DNA of 64,000 nucleotides from Lacinutrix venerupis (GTDB lineage: Bacteria; Bacteroidota; Bacteroidia; Flavobacteriales; Flavobacteriaceae). Where the stretch lies: NCBI RefSeq assembly GCF_003663945.1, contig NZ_RCCH01000010.1, positions 29,026-93,025 of the forward strand, written 5' to 3'. The notes beneath the pieces were generated by a model. It saw nothing but the letters and a program-made list of their open reading frames with translations. It was not told the DNA's origin and did not search any database. A program made the position numbers and the translations under genes. Positions 55,155 through 64,000 of the stretch are shown here, piece by piece. How positions within the stretch are numbered: position 1 is the first letter of the stretch; every line of letters starts with the position of its first letter.

Positions 55155-57214
55155 TAATTTAATTGGTTTTTATAATAATTATAGGTTTCAAATTGCGCTC
55201 TTACTTTCTTTAATTTATTTTGTTTATAATTATTAGACTGCTTGCTATCTAAAATTCTAGATTTTACATTATCGCTCCAACAAATATTAAAAGTTTCTAT
55301 TAGTTCGTTTTTAATATTTTCATCATAAATAGGACAACTAACCTCTACTCTATTTTCTATATTTCTTGTCATCCAATCTGCCGAAGAAATATAAACTTTT
55401 GGGTTATTATCATTACAAAAAACATACAACCTAGTATGTTCTAGAAATTTGTCGATTATACTTACTACTTCAATATTTTCACTCATTCCCTTAACACCAG
55501 GAATTAAGCAACAAATACCACGAACAATCATTTCTATTTTAACTCCTGCATTACTAGCTTCGTACAATTTATCTATCATTTTGTAGCTAGAAATACTATT
55601 CATTTTTAACCTAATATACGCAGGTTTTCCTTCTTTTTTATTTTTGATTTCGTTATCAATTAATTTAAAAAATGTATTTTTAGTATAGTGAGGCGATGTT
55701 ATAATATGCTTAAATCTATAAACTTTATAGTTAACAGAAAAGAAGCTAAATAATTTATTTATGTCTTTTAGTATTTTTTGATTTGCAGTAAAGAGAGTAT
55801 AATCTGTATAGATTTTAGCTGTAGACTCATTAAAATTTCCTGTACTAATAAAGCCGTAACGTACTATTTTTTTATTCTCTTCCCTTTCTATTAAACACAT
55901 TTTACTATGCACTTTTAAACCTTGTACTCCAAAAATAAGTTGTACACCTTCTCGTTGCATTTGCTCTGCATAATCTATGTTTGCTTGCTCATCAAAACGT
56001 GCCTGAATCTCCATAGAAACAGTTACTTTTTTTCCATTAATTGCTGCATTAATTAAGGAGCTTGCAACATGAGAAATTTGTGCTAATCTATAAATAGTAA
56101 TTTTTATTGTTTTTACTTTAGGATCTAAAGCTGCTTCTCTTAAAAATTTTACTGTATAAGCAAAGGTGTGGTATGGTGTGTATTGTAAATAGTCCTTTTT
56201 AGCGATAGCCTCAAAAATACTGGTTTCTAAACTTAATCCTTTTACTGGTAATGGTTCAATTTTATTATATAGCAAATCTGTTCTACCTAGACTTGGAAAT
56301 CCCATATAATCTCGCCTGTTATGGTACCTACCGCCTGGTATAATACTATCGGAACTTTCAATTCCCATTTTTGCCATTAAAAAAGAGAGTGTTTGTTTGT
56401 CTATAGTTTTATCATAAACAAATCTAACAGGTTCACCATCTTGTCTATCTTTAACACTATCGCTAATTTTTTCCATAAAACTTTTGCTTAAATCACTTTC
56501 AAGATCAAGCTCTGCATCTCGTGTTATTTTTATCATGTGAGCAGAAATAGTTTTATAATCGAAAATATTAAAAATATCATCTAAACAATAGCGCAATAAA
56601 TCGTCTAAAATAATGATATAGTTCTTGTTACCTTGTTTTGGCAACACTATAAAACGATCTATGTTTTTAGAAATTTCTATTAGTGCATATTGATTTTTTT
56701 CTCCTTCTAAAACCATGTTTATTGCTAAGTAAGCTGCACTGTCTTTTAAATTAGGAATCTCTACTTCATTATTTAATATTATAGTTACTAAAGCAGGACT
56801 TACATGCTGAATAAAATAGTTTTTTATAAAGTTTTTTTGACTATCATTTATTTGATTTTCCTTTATAATAAAAATATTTTCGGCTTCTAATTTTGATTGA
56901 ATATTACTTAAAATATTTAAACTTTCTGCCTGTTGTTTTATTACCGTTTTAGTAATAATTTCTAATAAATCTGAAGCTTTTATTCCTCCTAATTGATTTT
57001 TTCCTGCTTTTCCAGCTTCATCAATACGCTTTACTGTTGCGTAACGCACTTTAAAAAATTCGTCCAAATTATTAGAGAAAATACCTAAAAAACGCAGACG
57101 TTCTATTAACGGAACATTCTCATCTGAAGCTTCTTGCAAGACTCTTGCGTTAAATTGCAACCAACTTAATTCTCTATTTATGTAGGTATAATTTTGAACT
57201 ATTTTTTTCTTCAT
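55154..57214 (-). CDS. ppk1: Polyphosphate kinase 1
   Basis: 686 residues (E. coli 688). Makes polyphosphate from ATP reversibly. The N-terminal domain starts YINRELSWLQFNARVLQEA, the phospho-histidine region includes VKFLREAALDPKVKTIKITIYR and GVQLIFGVQGLKVHSKMCLIERE split here into shorter parts, followed by YGFISTGNFNESTA near 470. The C-terminal domain holds VEVSCPIYDE. The conserved HSK (LKVHSKMCL) and the Asn of GNFN are both present. Located between sixA and ppx in the same direction; overlap with ppx by one base. Confidence 0.94.
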   Translation of the reverse strand: MKKKIVQNYTYINRELSWLQFNARVLQEASDENVPLIERLRFLGIFSNNLDEFFKVRYATVKRIDEAGKAGKNQLGGIKASDLLEIITKTVIKQQAESLNILSNIQSKLEAENIFIIKENQINDSQKNFIKNYFIQHVSPALVTIILNNEVEIPNLKDSAAYLAINMVLEGEKNQYALIEISKNIDRFIVLPKQGNKNYIIILDDLLRYCLDDIFNIFDYKTISAHMIKITRDAELDLESDLSKSFMEKISDSVKDRQDGEPVRFVYDKTIDKQTLSFLMAKMGIESSDSIIPGGRYHNRRDYMGFPSLGRTDLLYNKIEPLPVKGLSLETSIFEAIAKKDYLQYTPYHTFAYTVKFLREAALDPKVKTIKITIYRLAQISHVASSLINAAINGKKVTVSMEIQARFDEQANIDYAEQMQREGVQLIFGVQGLKVHSKMCLIEREENKKIVRYGFISTGNFNESTAKIYTDYTLFTANQKILKDINKLFSFFSVNYKVYRFKHIITSPHYTKNTFFKLIDNEIKNKKEGKPAYIRLKMNSISSYKMIDKLYEASNAGVKIEMIVRGICCLIPGVKGMSENIEVVSIIDKFLEHTRLYVFCNDNNPKVYISSADWMTRNIENRVEVSCPIYDENIKNELIETFNICWSDNVKSRILDSKQSNNYKQNKLKKVRAQFETYNYYKNQLN

Positions 57215-57254
57215 TTTGCAAATATTTCATCACAAATATATTCTATTATTTACA

Positions 57255-57764
57255 TTATTTTAAATGTTTTGGAAATACAATTTTTTCAGTCTTTCCTCTA
57301 TTAAGATTTTTCCAACTATCAATTTCAAAAATTATCTTTACAAAGCCAGACGTAGTAACGTTTTCTACTTTAATATCTCCATAATTGTTTACAAAATTAG
57401 TAAGCGCATAATTATGGCCAAAAATCATAACCTTACCGAATGAATCGTTAATAGACTCGATAAACTGCAAAAGAGACTCTCCAGAAAAATCGTATAATTC
57501 CTTTGAATATTCTATTTTAACATTTGATAAGCCTAAATTTTTAATAAAAATTTCAGAAGTTAATTTCGTTCTTTCTGCTGCGCTACAGAAAATAATTTCT
57601 GGTTCTATTTTAACACTATTTAAATGATTAGAAACCAAGTTAGCATCGTTAATACCACGCTTTTTTATTGGACGATTAAAATCTTCTAAATTATTATTCC
57701 AACATGATTTTGCATGACGTATTAAGTAAAGTGTTTTTTGTCTATTTATCGTATTTATTCGCAT
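57255..57764 (-). CDS. sixA: SixA-like phosphohistidine phosphatase
   Basis: 169 residues of the histidine phosphatase superfamily, SixA branch. The RHG-type motif is LYLIRHAKSCWNNNLED near residues 12-28, and the second catalytic His lies in MIFGHNYALTNF. SixA removes phosphate from histidine-containing phosphoproteins such as NPr of the nitrogen PTS in E. coli. First gene before ppk1, 40 bases apart; this sixA-ppk1-ppx order is common in flavobacteria. Confidence 0.86.
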   Translation of the reverse strand: MRINTINRQKTLYLIRHAKSCWNNNLEDFNRPIKKRGINDANLVSNHLNSVKIEPEIIFCSAAERTKLTSEIFIKNLGLSNVKIEYSKELYDFSGESLLQFIESINDSFGKVMIFGHNYALTNFVNNYGDIKVENVTTSGFVKIIFEIDSWKNLNRGKTEKIVFPKHLK

Positions 57765-58203
57765 TTTATCGATATTTTATATATATTTGTCTTTTTAACG
57801 AATATATGTGTTATTAAACATTTTTATTTGTTAGCCTAAAAAAATACAATTTATTTAGCAAAGCTATTAATAGGCTTGCCCCTAAACCTAAAACCTACTG
57901 TCGCCATAAAATGGTGAAACTCCCTTAAGATTAAGCAAATTAATAGTTTTAATTTATGAGTTAACTATGTTATGTACAAATTACTAAAGATAATATTATC
58001 TCCCGTTTTATTAACAACTTACTTCTGTAACTTGTTTTTTGTTTATTTCTACACATCAATTAAACTAATACATAAATATTTTTCTAAACAGAATTATATT
58101 AAAGCATTTAAATATAAATTTCAATTTATTCAATTACACGTATTTATGAGTAAATTTGATTATAAAAAAACTATTAATAAACCCCATTTGTTAATTACTA
58201 ACT
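57765..58203. other. Leader region of the giant adhesin gene
   Basis: About 440 bases with no supported gene. A GC-richer block at 57874-57940 stands out in the AT-rich stretch and contains CGCCAT-aaa-ATGGTG (57902-57916), a 6-bp hairpin with one G-U pair. Nearby are repeated CCTAAA units (57890-57896). The block may be an untranslated regulatory RNA or an operator for the adhesin; no known riboswitch matched. A small open frame of 83 codons (57972-58223) overlaps the adhesin start and looks like chance. Confidence 0.45.
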
Positions 58204-61200
58204 ATGCCAACCTTTATATATAAATTCAAAAAATCGCTACACGCGTATTTATTTTTAGCGTTTCTATTTATTAGCTTTTCATCTTTTTCGCAAACCCAAG
58301 CTAATTCTATACAAACTGGTGTTACCTTTCAATGGGCTGAAGCATCTCAACCACTCAATAACAGTTCTGCTACTATAGAGTCTATAACTATTGATGGAGA
58401 TGTTTACAACACTTTTGTAGTTCCTTCTGGTTACGAAATGACTATTGTTGGACCTCAAGGCCATTCTAGAAATAGAATATTAGACAATGGAGCTCCGTTT
58501 CCTAATAGTGCTTTACCACCTTGGAATGCTAAAGCTCTTGATGCTTTTCAAGATTTAAATTTAAACCATTATTTCTCAAGCGATGTTAATGGAGATAACA
58601 TTTGTATGGATTTTTCTGCTGCTTTAAATACAGATGGGCAAGTTCAAACCATTTTTTACAACCCACCTATCCCTTCAAATACAGGAGGTGTTTTTGCCGC
58701 AATAGAAAGAAATGCAAATAACTGTTTCTATATTGAAGTTTTTGGAACACTTGTAGGTAGTTCTACAGTACAAAAAATTGGTGAAACATTTGTAAGACCT
58801 TATTCAAGTGCCCAATGGGGACCTGGATACACTCCTCCACCGGCAGGAAACACAATAGATTATTGGAAAACTAATAGAGTTGCAGAAAATAATGGAAATA
58901 TTGGTGTTGCTTTATTTTATTTAGATGATATAGCTCCAACAGGTTCAAAAATACATAACATTAGATTTTTAGCTGCAACCAATGACCATGGAGATGGTAA
59001 ATTTTTTATTTTACAAAAATATGCGGTTAGTAATACACAACAAAGTTGTATAGACACCAAACATAGTGGTGATTTATCAGAATCTGATAATGTTCCTGAA
59101 AATTCTACATATAGTCTAGTTTCGGGACCTTCACCTGCTGGTCAAGCCTTTAATTTAAATACAGACGGAACCTACTCGTACACTCCTACACAAGGCTTTA
59201 CAGGAACAGTAACTTTTGATTATCAAGTTTGCTTGCCAGAACCTAACCAAAGTGTATGTGATACTGGTAAAGTTACTATAATAGTTAATCCTCCTCCAGG
59301 ACAACCTGTTGTAGAATTAAATTGTAATGGGCCAAACGATAATTCTATAACTATAACCTCTCCAACAGGTTCTCAATATGAATATTCTATTAATAATGGA
59401 CCTTATCAATCGTCTAATACATTTAATGGGATAACTAATGGAGATTATTCTGTTTCAATTATAGATAATTATACTGGATGTGAAAACTTAAATGCAACAA
59501 CTTATACTGCTGTAGATACTGATGGAGATGGTATTTTTGATGATTGTGATCTTGATGACGATAATGATGGTATTTTAGACATTGATGAATCTAATTTAGT
59601 AAACAATTTATGTCCAATTTTAAATTCGTCTAACAAAGTACACACACCTGGACCTTCTTCAAACGGTGTTGGCTCTACAACTTTATGGAGTAACGTAGGT
59701 ACTTACGAAGGTACACCTGTAGATTTAAAAGTAGAAGTATTAAGTGCTGATCCGGACATTTCTGTTAATATAGATGATTATACTTTTATAGGAGAAATAT
59801 ATGTTTTAAACATGACAGGAACGGCTACCTCTGGTCAAGCCACTCTAAGATTTAGTTATTTTGTATCTGGAACTAACACTCCTATTCAAGTTACTAGTAA
59901 ACTAATTTGGAAAGATTTAGACGGAGGAGTTTATGAGCCAACTGGAGATTTATTTAATGAAAAAATAACTTTTCAATCATCCGATTTATCTGGTTATCAA
60001 TTCTCCGACCCTACGTTTGTATCTGCTAACTTAGTATCTTCTGATACAGAATTTACTTCAAATTTCAATACTGATTCAGTTTCTGATGAAAGATTATGGA
60101 TATCTACATTTTTAAATCCACTTTCTTCTTTTGAAGTTACTTTTGATAAAAGAGCTTTCCAAACCGGTTATGTTTATGGATGTGATGAACTTACAAATCC
60201 AGGAACAAGTGTTTTAACTTATGACACAGATAATGATGGCATACCAGATTTATTAGATTTAGACAGTGATAATGATGGTTGTAGCGATGCAAATGAAGCT
60301 TATAACAACCCAAACGCAGATGCCGGAGATAGTGGTATATATGGTACAGATACACCTACATTTGCTAATGGTCAAGTAAACCAATTTGGTTTAGTAATTA
60401 GCGCCGGAATAGATAGTAGTCAACAAGCATACAATAATTCTATAGCAACTACAAGTAATGGAGAAAACACATTTCAAGAAGCAGTAGTTACTGAAATTAC
60501 AGAAGAATTAGAAGACCAAGAAACCTGCGAAAATGCTAATGCTACATTTACAGCTACTGCGATTGCAACTATACTTCCTACAACTCCTGCCACTACCGCA
60601 ACCACTAATTTAAATTATGAATGGTTTGTAAGTACAGATAATGGAACTAGCTTTAATGCAATACCAGGAGAAAGTGGAACAATAGCAAGTGGAGCTCAAT
60701 TAAATCTTGTTTTATCGAATGTTACACTAGATATGGATGATAACATTTATAAAGTATTATTCACTAATGAAGCAAATATTTGTTTCGAAGAAACTTTAGC
60801 AAGCCTTACTGTAAATCCTAAAGCTACATTATCGGTTCCTAATGAAATTACGATAGAAGGCTGTGATACTAACGACATAAAAGCATCGAATGCTGTATTT
60901 AATTACAATACTTCTCAATCTGGTAATGTATTAAATACTTTTAATAATGTAAATAATTATACAACAACAAATACAGATCAAATAAATACTATAACCTATA
61001 TAGACACTATAGTATCTTCAACTAACTGTTTAACAATAGTTAATAGAACATTTACATTAACAGATGCATGTAATAACACAACTAATGTTGTGCAAACAAT
61101 TACAGTTCAAGATACAGAACCTCCTTTAATAGATACAAATGCTTTAAATTTTACAGTTCAATGTGATGGATCTGGGAATACAAGTGAATTTAACAATTGG

Positions 61201-64000
61201 ATAAATTCAAATGGAGGAGCTTATGCATACGATGAATGTGGAGGTCCAATAACTTGGACTAATAATTTTACAAGCCTAACAGATGAATGTGGTGGAACAG
61301 GAACTACTACTGTAACGTTTACAGCTACAGATCAATGTGGTAATTCTTCAACTACAACAGGTACATTTACAATTATTGATACCTTACCGCCAAATATTGT
61401 TGGTTTCCCTTCTAATGTTGATAACACACAACCTTCTTGTGTAGATGTTCCTGTATTAAGTTTTAGCTCTTACACAGAGGAGTCTGGAGACGGTAACAAC
61501 TCAACTTTTTTACAAGGAGAAGTATTTAGATTTCCTTCTATAGCTCCTGGTGTAGATGCATTATTAACTATCGTTGCTACTGTAGGAACAACAATACCAA
61601 TTTTAGATGATAACTCTAATGGTGTAGATTCTTTTAGACCACGTACAGCTTTTAGCATAGCATCAATTGGAGATAGAGCATATACCGAATTTAAATTAGA
61701 TTTTGTAGATAGCGGAACATCTAACTCTACAACTCTACCAGAATTCTATTCTAATTTTAATGATATTGATGGTAATTCGTCTTTTGGAGAGGTAAACTGG
61801 ACAGCATTTACTGCGAGCTATACCGTTAATAATCCAACAGATTTAACTATAACAGAAGAAGGACCATGGATTGTTGCTACTGCTGGAACTACAGAATACA
61901 CAGGAGTAACGAATGCTAATCCACAAGCAAATATTACAACACGTAACACCAACGCTTCATCTTTTTCTTTTAGAGTTGGCGCTGTTGCAAGAGCTAACAA
62001 TGTCTCTGCTAATGGTAGACAGCATAATATAGAATTTAACTGTATTTCTAATTATACAAATGCAGCTACTATCTCTGACGAAATTACAATTGAATGTGAT
62101 GAGCTACAACCTGCAGAAACTTTAACTGCAACAGATGAGTGCGGTAATGCAACTATTACATTTTCAGAAACAACGACTCCAGGCACATGTGAGAACGAAT
62201 TTACTGTAGAACGAACTTGGATGGCATCAGATGAGTGTGGAAATACTACAACTAGAACATTAACAATAAATGTAGTTGATACAACACCTCCAAGCTTTAC
62301 AGTACCTGAAAATATTACAATTAATTGCGAACAAGACCCGTTAGATTTATCAATTACTGGTGATGTAACAGATGAAAACGATAACTGTGATACAAGTTTA
62401 GAAGCAACTTTTTCAGATGTTGAAGATAATTCTTCAGGAAACTGTTCTAGTGAAATAACTATTACAAGAACTTGGACATTAACTGACGCTTGTGGAAACA
62501 CAACTGCAGCCGACCAAATTATTACTGTACAAGATTCTACAGCACCAACTTTTACAGTTCCTTCAGACGTAGTTATAAACTGTGAACAAGATCCTAACGA
62601 CCTTTCTTTAACTGGTGATGTAACCAATGAACAAGATAACTGTGATAATGATCTTCAAGCTACTTATACAGATAGCTCATCAGTTGGTTCTTGTCCAAAT
62701 GAATCTGTAATTTTAAGAGAATGGACACTAGTAGATGATTGCGGTAATACTACAAGTTTTACACAAACTATTACTGTTGAAGACAATACCGCTCCTAATT
62801 TTATAGGTGTATTACCACAAAACATTACAGTAGAATGTGATCAAGTACCTGAACCATCTGTATTATTATTCGATGATAACTGTAATAACATAAATTCAAA
62901 AATATTAAATTGGGAAAATGAAACTTGGCCATCAGGTTCATTAAGTAATAATTATAATGTTGATGGTACTAACGTTTCAATAACAATTCAAGACCCAACT
63001 AATTCACTAAACTCAGGCACTCCTGTAGTTGGTTCTTTTTATCAAGGTGACGAACCTACAATAGAAAAAACTTTAATAATAGCATCAAGCCTTCCCGTTT
63101 TACAAGAAGACACTGTTACTTTAACTATTTCTCTTGGTAACCCTGGAGTTGGCGTAACAAATACATTCTTCAAATTATTTGATGTTGACGGTGAAATTAA
63201 TAATTTTTATAGACAAGAAGATTATACCATTACAGGTAGTTTAAGTGGTACTCCAGTAATGCCTTCTTTAAGTGCTACAGACAACCAAATTATTAATGGT
63301 AATGATGTTTATGGTATAGATCCAACAAGTCCTAGCGGAGGAAATTCAACCGAAGGTGTTGTTTCTGTTGCTTTTTCTGAAGCAGTAGATACTATTACTA
63401 TAGTTTTCAAAATTATTAATAGTCCAAATATTAATCCTAATAGTTCTCCTGGTTTCGCATTACACAATATTTCTTTTACAGAAGAAAACGAAACTCCTTT
63501 ACCTACTGCTACTTTTAATGAAACTATTACAAATGGTAATTGTACAAACGAATATACAATAACAAGAACTTGGGTTGCTACAGATAACTGTAATAACCAG
63601 GTTACACATACACAAATTATAAATGTTCAAGATACTAGTGATCCAACTTTCTCTGTTCCAGCTGATATTTCTATAAATTGTGATCAGGATCCTAGTGATT
63701 TAACACTTACTGGAGATGTTACAGATGAAGCTGATAACTGTTCAGGTTCCATAGAAGCTACTTTTACTGATGCTACAGCAGCTGGATCTTGTCCTAATGA
63801 AACTATAATTACTAGAACATGGTCATTAACTGACGCTTGTGGAAATACAACTACAGCTGATCAAACTATAACAGTATCAGATAACTCTGCTCCTACATTT
63901 ACTGCTCCAGCGGATATTGAAATATTTACCGATGCTTCTTGTAATTACGATGCAACAGTTGGTCAAACTGGAGATGTTACTAACGAAGCTGATAACTGTG
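58204..64000 (+). CDS. Giant secreted adhesin, T9SS-type, 3' end outside the window
   Basis: 1,932 codons are open without a stop from ATG 58204 to the window end. A Sec signal peptide (FLAFLFISFSSFSQ, cut ~30) is followed by a ~250-residue globular domain, a cadherin/Ig-like module (~280-365, TYSLVSGPSPAGQAF), and a SprB-like repeat (~372-435, YEYSINNGPYQ). A TSP3-like calcium motif follows at 437 (DTDGDGIFDDCDLDDDNDGI), with a second at 674 (DTDNDGIPDLLDLDSDNDG). An Ig-like module (~770-880) precedes a run of HYR-like repeats from ~880. Such proteins are exported by the type 9 system and act in attachment or gliding; the C-terminal sorting domain must be beyond the window. Cys-rich, very low in Lys/Arg, high in Thr/Asp/Asn. 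Confidence 0.9.
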   Translation, partial: MPTFIYKFKKSLHAYLFLAFLFISFSSFSQTQANSIQTGVTFQWAEASQPLNNSSATIESITIDGDVYNTFVVPSGYEMTIVGPQGHSRNRILDNGAPFPNSALPPWNAKALDAFQDLNLNHYFSSDVNGDNICMDFSAALNTDGQVQTIFYNPPIPSNTGGVFAAIERNANNCFYIEVFGTLVGSSTVQKIGETFVRPYSSAQWGPGYTPPPAGNTIDYWKTNRVAENNGNIGVALFYLDDIAPTGSKIHNIRFLAATNDHGDGKFFILQKYAVSNTQQSCIDTKHSGDLSESDNVPENSTYSLVSGPSPAGQAFNLNTDGTYSYTPTQGFTGTVTFDYQVCLPEPNQSVCDTGKVTIIVNPPPGQPVVELNCNGPNDNSITITSPTGSQYEYSINNGPYQSSNTFNGITNGDYSVSIIDNYTGCENLNATTYTAVDTDGDGIFDDCDLDDDNDGILDIDESNLVNNLCPILNSSNKVHTPGPSSNGVGSTTLWSNVGTYEGTPVDLKVEVLSADPDISVNIDDYTFIGEIYVLNMTGTATSGQATLRFSYFVSGTNTPIQVTSKLIWKDLDGGVYEPTGDLFNEKITFQSSDLSGYQFSDPTFVSANLVSSDTEFTSNFNTDSVSDERLWISTFLNPLSSFEVTFDKRAFQTGYVYGCDELTNPGTSVLTYDTDNDGIPDLLDLDSDNDGCSDANEAYNNPNADAGDSGIYGTDTPTFANGQVNQFGLVISAGIDSSQQAYNNSIATTSNGENTFQEAVVTEITEELEDQETCENANATFTATAIATILPTTPATTATTNLNYEWFVSTDNGTSFNAIPGESGTIASGAQLNLVLSNVTLDMDDNIYKVLFTNEANICFEETLASLTVNPKATLSVPNEITIEGCDTNDIKASNAVFNYNTSQSGNVLNTFNNVNNYTTTNTDQINTITYIDTIVSSTNCLTIVNRTFTLTDACNNTTNVVQTITVQDTEPPLIDTNALNFTVQCDGSGNTSEFNNWINSNGGAYAYDECGGPITWTNNFTSLTDECGGTGTTTVTFTATDQCGNSSTTTGTFTIIDTLPPNIVGFPSNVDNTQPSCVDVPVLSFSSYTEESGDGNNSTFLQGEVFRFPSIAPGVDALLTIVATVGTTIPILDDNSNGVDSFRPRTAFSIASIGDRAYTEFKLDFVDSGTSNSTTLPEFYSNFNDIDGNSSFGEVNWTAFTASYTVNNPTDLTITEEGPWIVATAGTTEYTGVTNANPQANITTRNTNASSFSFRVGAVARANNVSANGRQHNIEFNCISNYTNAATISDEITIECDELQPAETLTATDECGNATITFSETTTPGTCENEFTVERTWMASDECGNTTTRTLTINVVDTTPPSFTVPENITINCEQDPLDLSITGDVTDENDNCDTSLEATFSDVEDNSSGNCSSEITITRTWTLTDACGNTTAADQIITVQDSTAPTFTVPSDVVINCEQDPNDLSLTGDVTNEQDNCDNDLQATYTDSSSVGSCPNESVILREWTLVDDCGNTTSFTQTITVEDNTAPNFIGVLPQNITVECDQVPEPSVLLFDDNCNNINSKILNWENETWPSGSLSNNYNVDGTNVSITIQDPTNSLNSGTPVVGSFYQGDEPTIEKTLIIASSLPVLQEDTVTLTISLGNPGVGVTNTFFKLFDVDGEINNFYRQEDYTITGSLSGTPVMPSLSATDNQIINGNDVYGIDPTSPSGGNSTEGVVSVAFSEAVDTITIVFKIINSPNINPNSSPGFALHNISFTEENETPLPTATFNETITNGNCTNEYTITRTWVATDNCNNQVTHTQIINVQDTSDPTFSVPADISINCDQDPSDLTLTGDVTDEADNCSGSIEATFTDATAAGSCPNETIITRTWSLTDACGNTTTADQTITVSDNSAPTFTAPADIEIFTDASCNYDATVGQTGDVTNEADNC
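62296..62550 (+). repeat. HYR-like repeat unit A of the adhesin
   Basis: 85 codons beginning FTVPENITINCEQDP and ending in ITVQDSTAPT; about 60% identical by eye to units B and D. Confidence 0.8.
62551..62799 (+). repeat. HYR-like repeat unit B
   Basis: 83 codons beginning FTVPSDVVINCEQDP, in frame directly after unit A. Confidence 0.8.
62800..63648 (+). repeat. HYR-like unit C interrupted by an inserted domain
   Basis: The unit starts FIGVLPQNITVECDQ, breaks after FDDNCNN at 62890, and resumes near 63499 with TPLPTATFNETI. About 200 codons with no HYR features lie in between, starting near ILNWENETWPSG. Confidence 0.7.
63649..63897 (+). repeat. HYR-like repeat unit D
   Basis: 83 codons beginning FSVPADISINCDQDP; a further unit starts at 63898 and runs off the window. 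Confidence 0.8.

Noticed and set aside
57972..58223. 83-codon open frame before the adhesin
   Set aside because: Overlaps the adhesin start, composition is that of random AT-rich DNA (many Lys, Phe, Tyr, Ile), no recognisable domain.
61470..62627. Minus-strand open frames inside the adhesin
   Set aside because: Arise from the biased codon use of the repeats; the plus frame is open throughout with clear domains.
62296..63897. CRISPR-like regular repeats
   Set aside because: The ~250-base period is in frame, imperfect and coding; there are no short identical repeats.

Overview
The window is an AT-rich (roughly 30% GC) bacterial chromosome segment from a member of the Flavobacteriaceae. The evidence is the gene content (ClpC, GyrA, a fused ThrA, BatA-type protein, DUF3822 next to rsmD, MiaE, a T9SS-style giant adhesin with HYR/TSP3-like modules), lipoproteins starting CSDDDD, scarce Shine-Dalgarno signals and many TAnnTTTG-type -7 promoter boxes, which are typical of Bacteroidetes. 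The genus cannot be fixed from the sequence; something near Olleya, Lacinutrix or Winogradskyella is my guess. Almost all of it looks like ordinary core chromosome, with three accessory-looking places: the left edge, the stretch between rnpB and dnaX, and the right edge.

Layout. 1-0.9 kb: an unrecognised gene cut by the window edge, abutting the C-terminal remnant of a TIGR02757/DUF2400 gene, so a rearrangement breakpoint. 1-5.8 kb: GAF histidine kinase, DUF6799 protein, M61 peptidase, glycosyltransferase. 5.9-10 kb: BatA-type protein, a dihydroorotase-like protein lacking its metal ligands, DUF4870 protein and an esterase in one row. 10-17 kb: PhnP-like hydrolase, a conserved protein of unknown function, TPR protein and gyrA. 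17-24.6 kb: clpC, hutH, a TlpA-like lipoprotein, nnr. 24.6-29.8 kb: the threonine operon thrA-thrB-thrC, preceded by a promoter and a Thr/Ile-rich leader peptide with hairpins, i.e. a probable translational attenuator. 30-38 kb: gcvT, glutaminase, a sugar-nucleotide reductase-like protein, a pterin carbinolamine dehydratase, a Tsp-type S41 protease and yebC. 38-45.5 kb: a lipoprotein, then a minus-strand cluster kdsB, HAD phosphatase, CAT-like acyltransferase, KdnB-like alcohol dehydrogenase, PlsC-like acyltransferase that points to Kdo or 8-amino-Kdo lipopolysaccharide chemistry, and a RecD-like helicase. 45.6-48.8 kb: a membrane protein, DUF3822 and rsmD.

48.8-50.5 kb holds the RNase P RNA gene (minus strand), a highly folded ~110-base element with a GNRA-capped hairpin and a G-U-rich closing stem, and a cytosolic 5'-nucleotidase gene bracketed by short inverted repeats: a cassette-like insertion. 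50.5-57.8 kb: dnaX without the usual zinc cysteines, a lipoprotein, miaE, an outer-membrane barrel, and a sixA-ppk1-ppx polyphosphate operon. 58.2-64 kb: the first 1,932 codons of a giant secreted adhesin running off the window, built from SprB-like, TSP3-like and HYR-like repeats, with a foreign domain nested inside one HYR unit. Its upstream region carries a conserved-looking hairpin.

The most interesting items are the folded element and nucleotidase cassette next to rnpB, the thr attenuator, the dead dihydroorotase paralogue in the BatA row, and the Kdo-modification cluster. No tRNA, CRISPR array, insertion sequence, prophage or anti-phage system was found.
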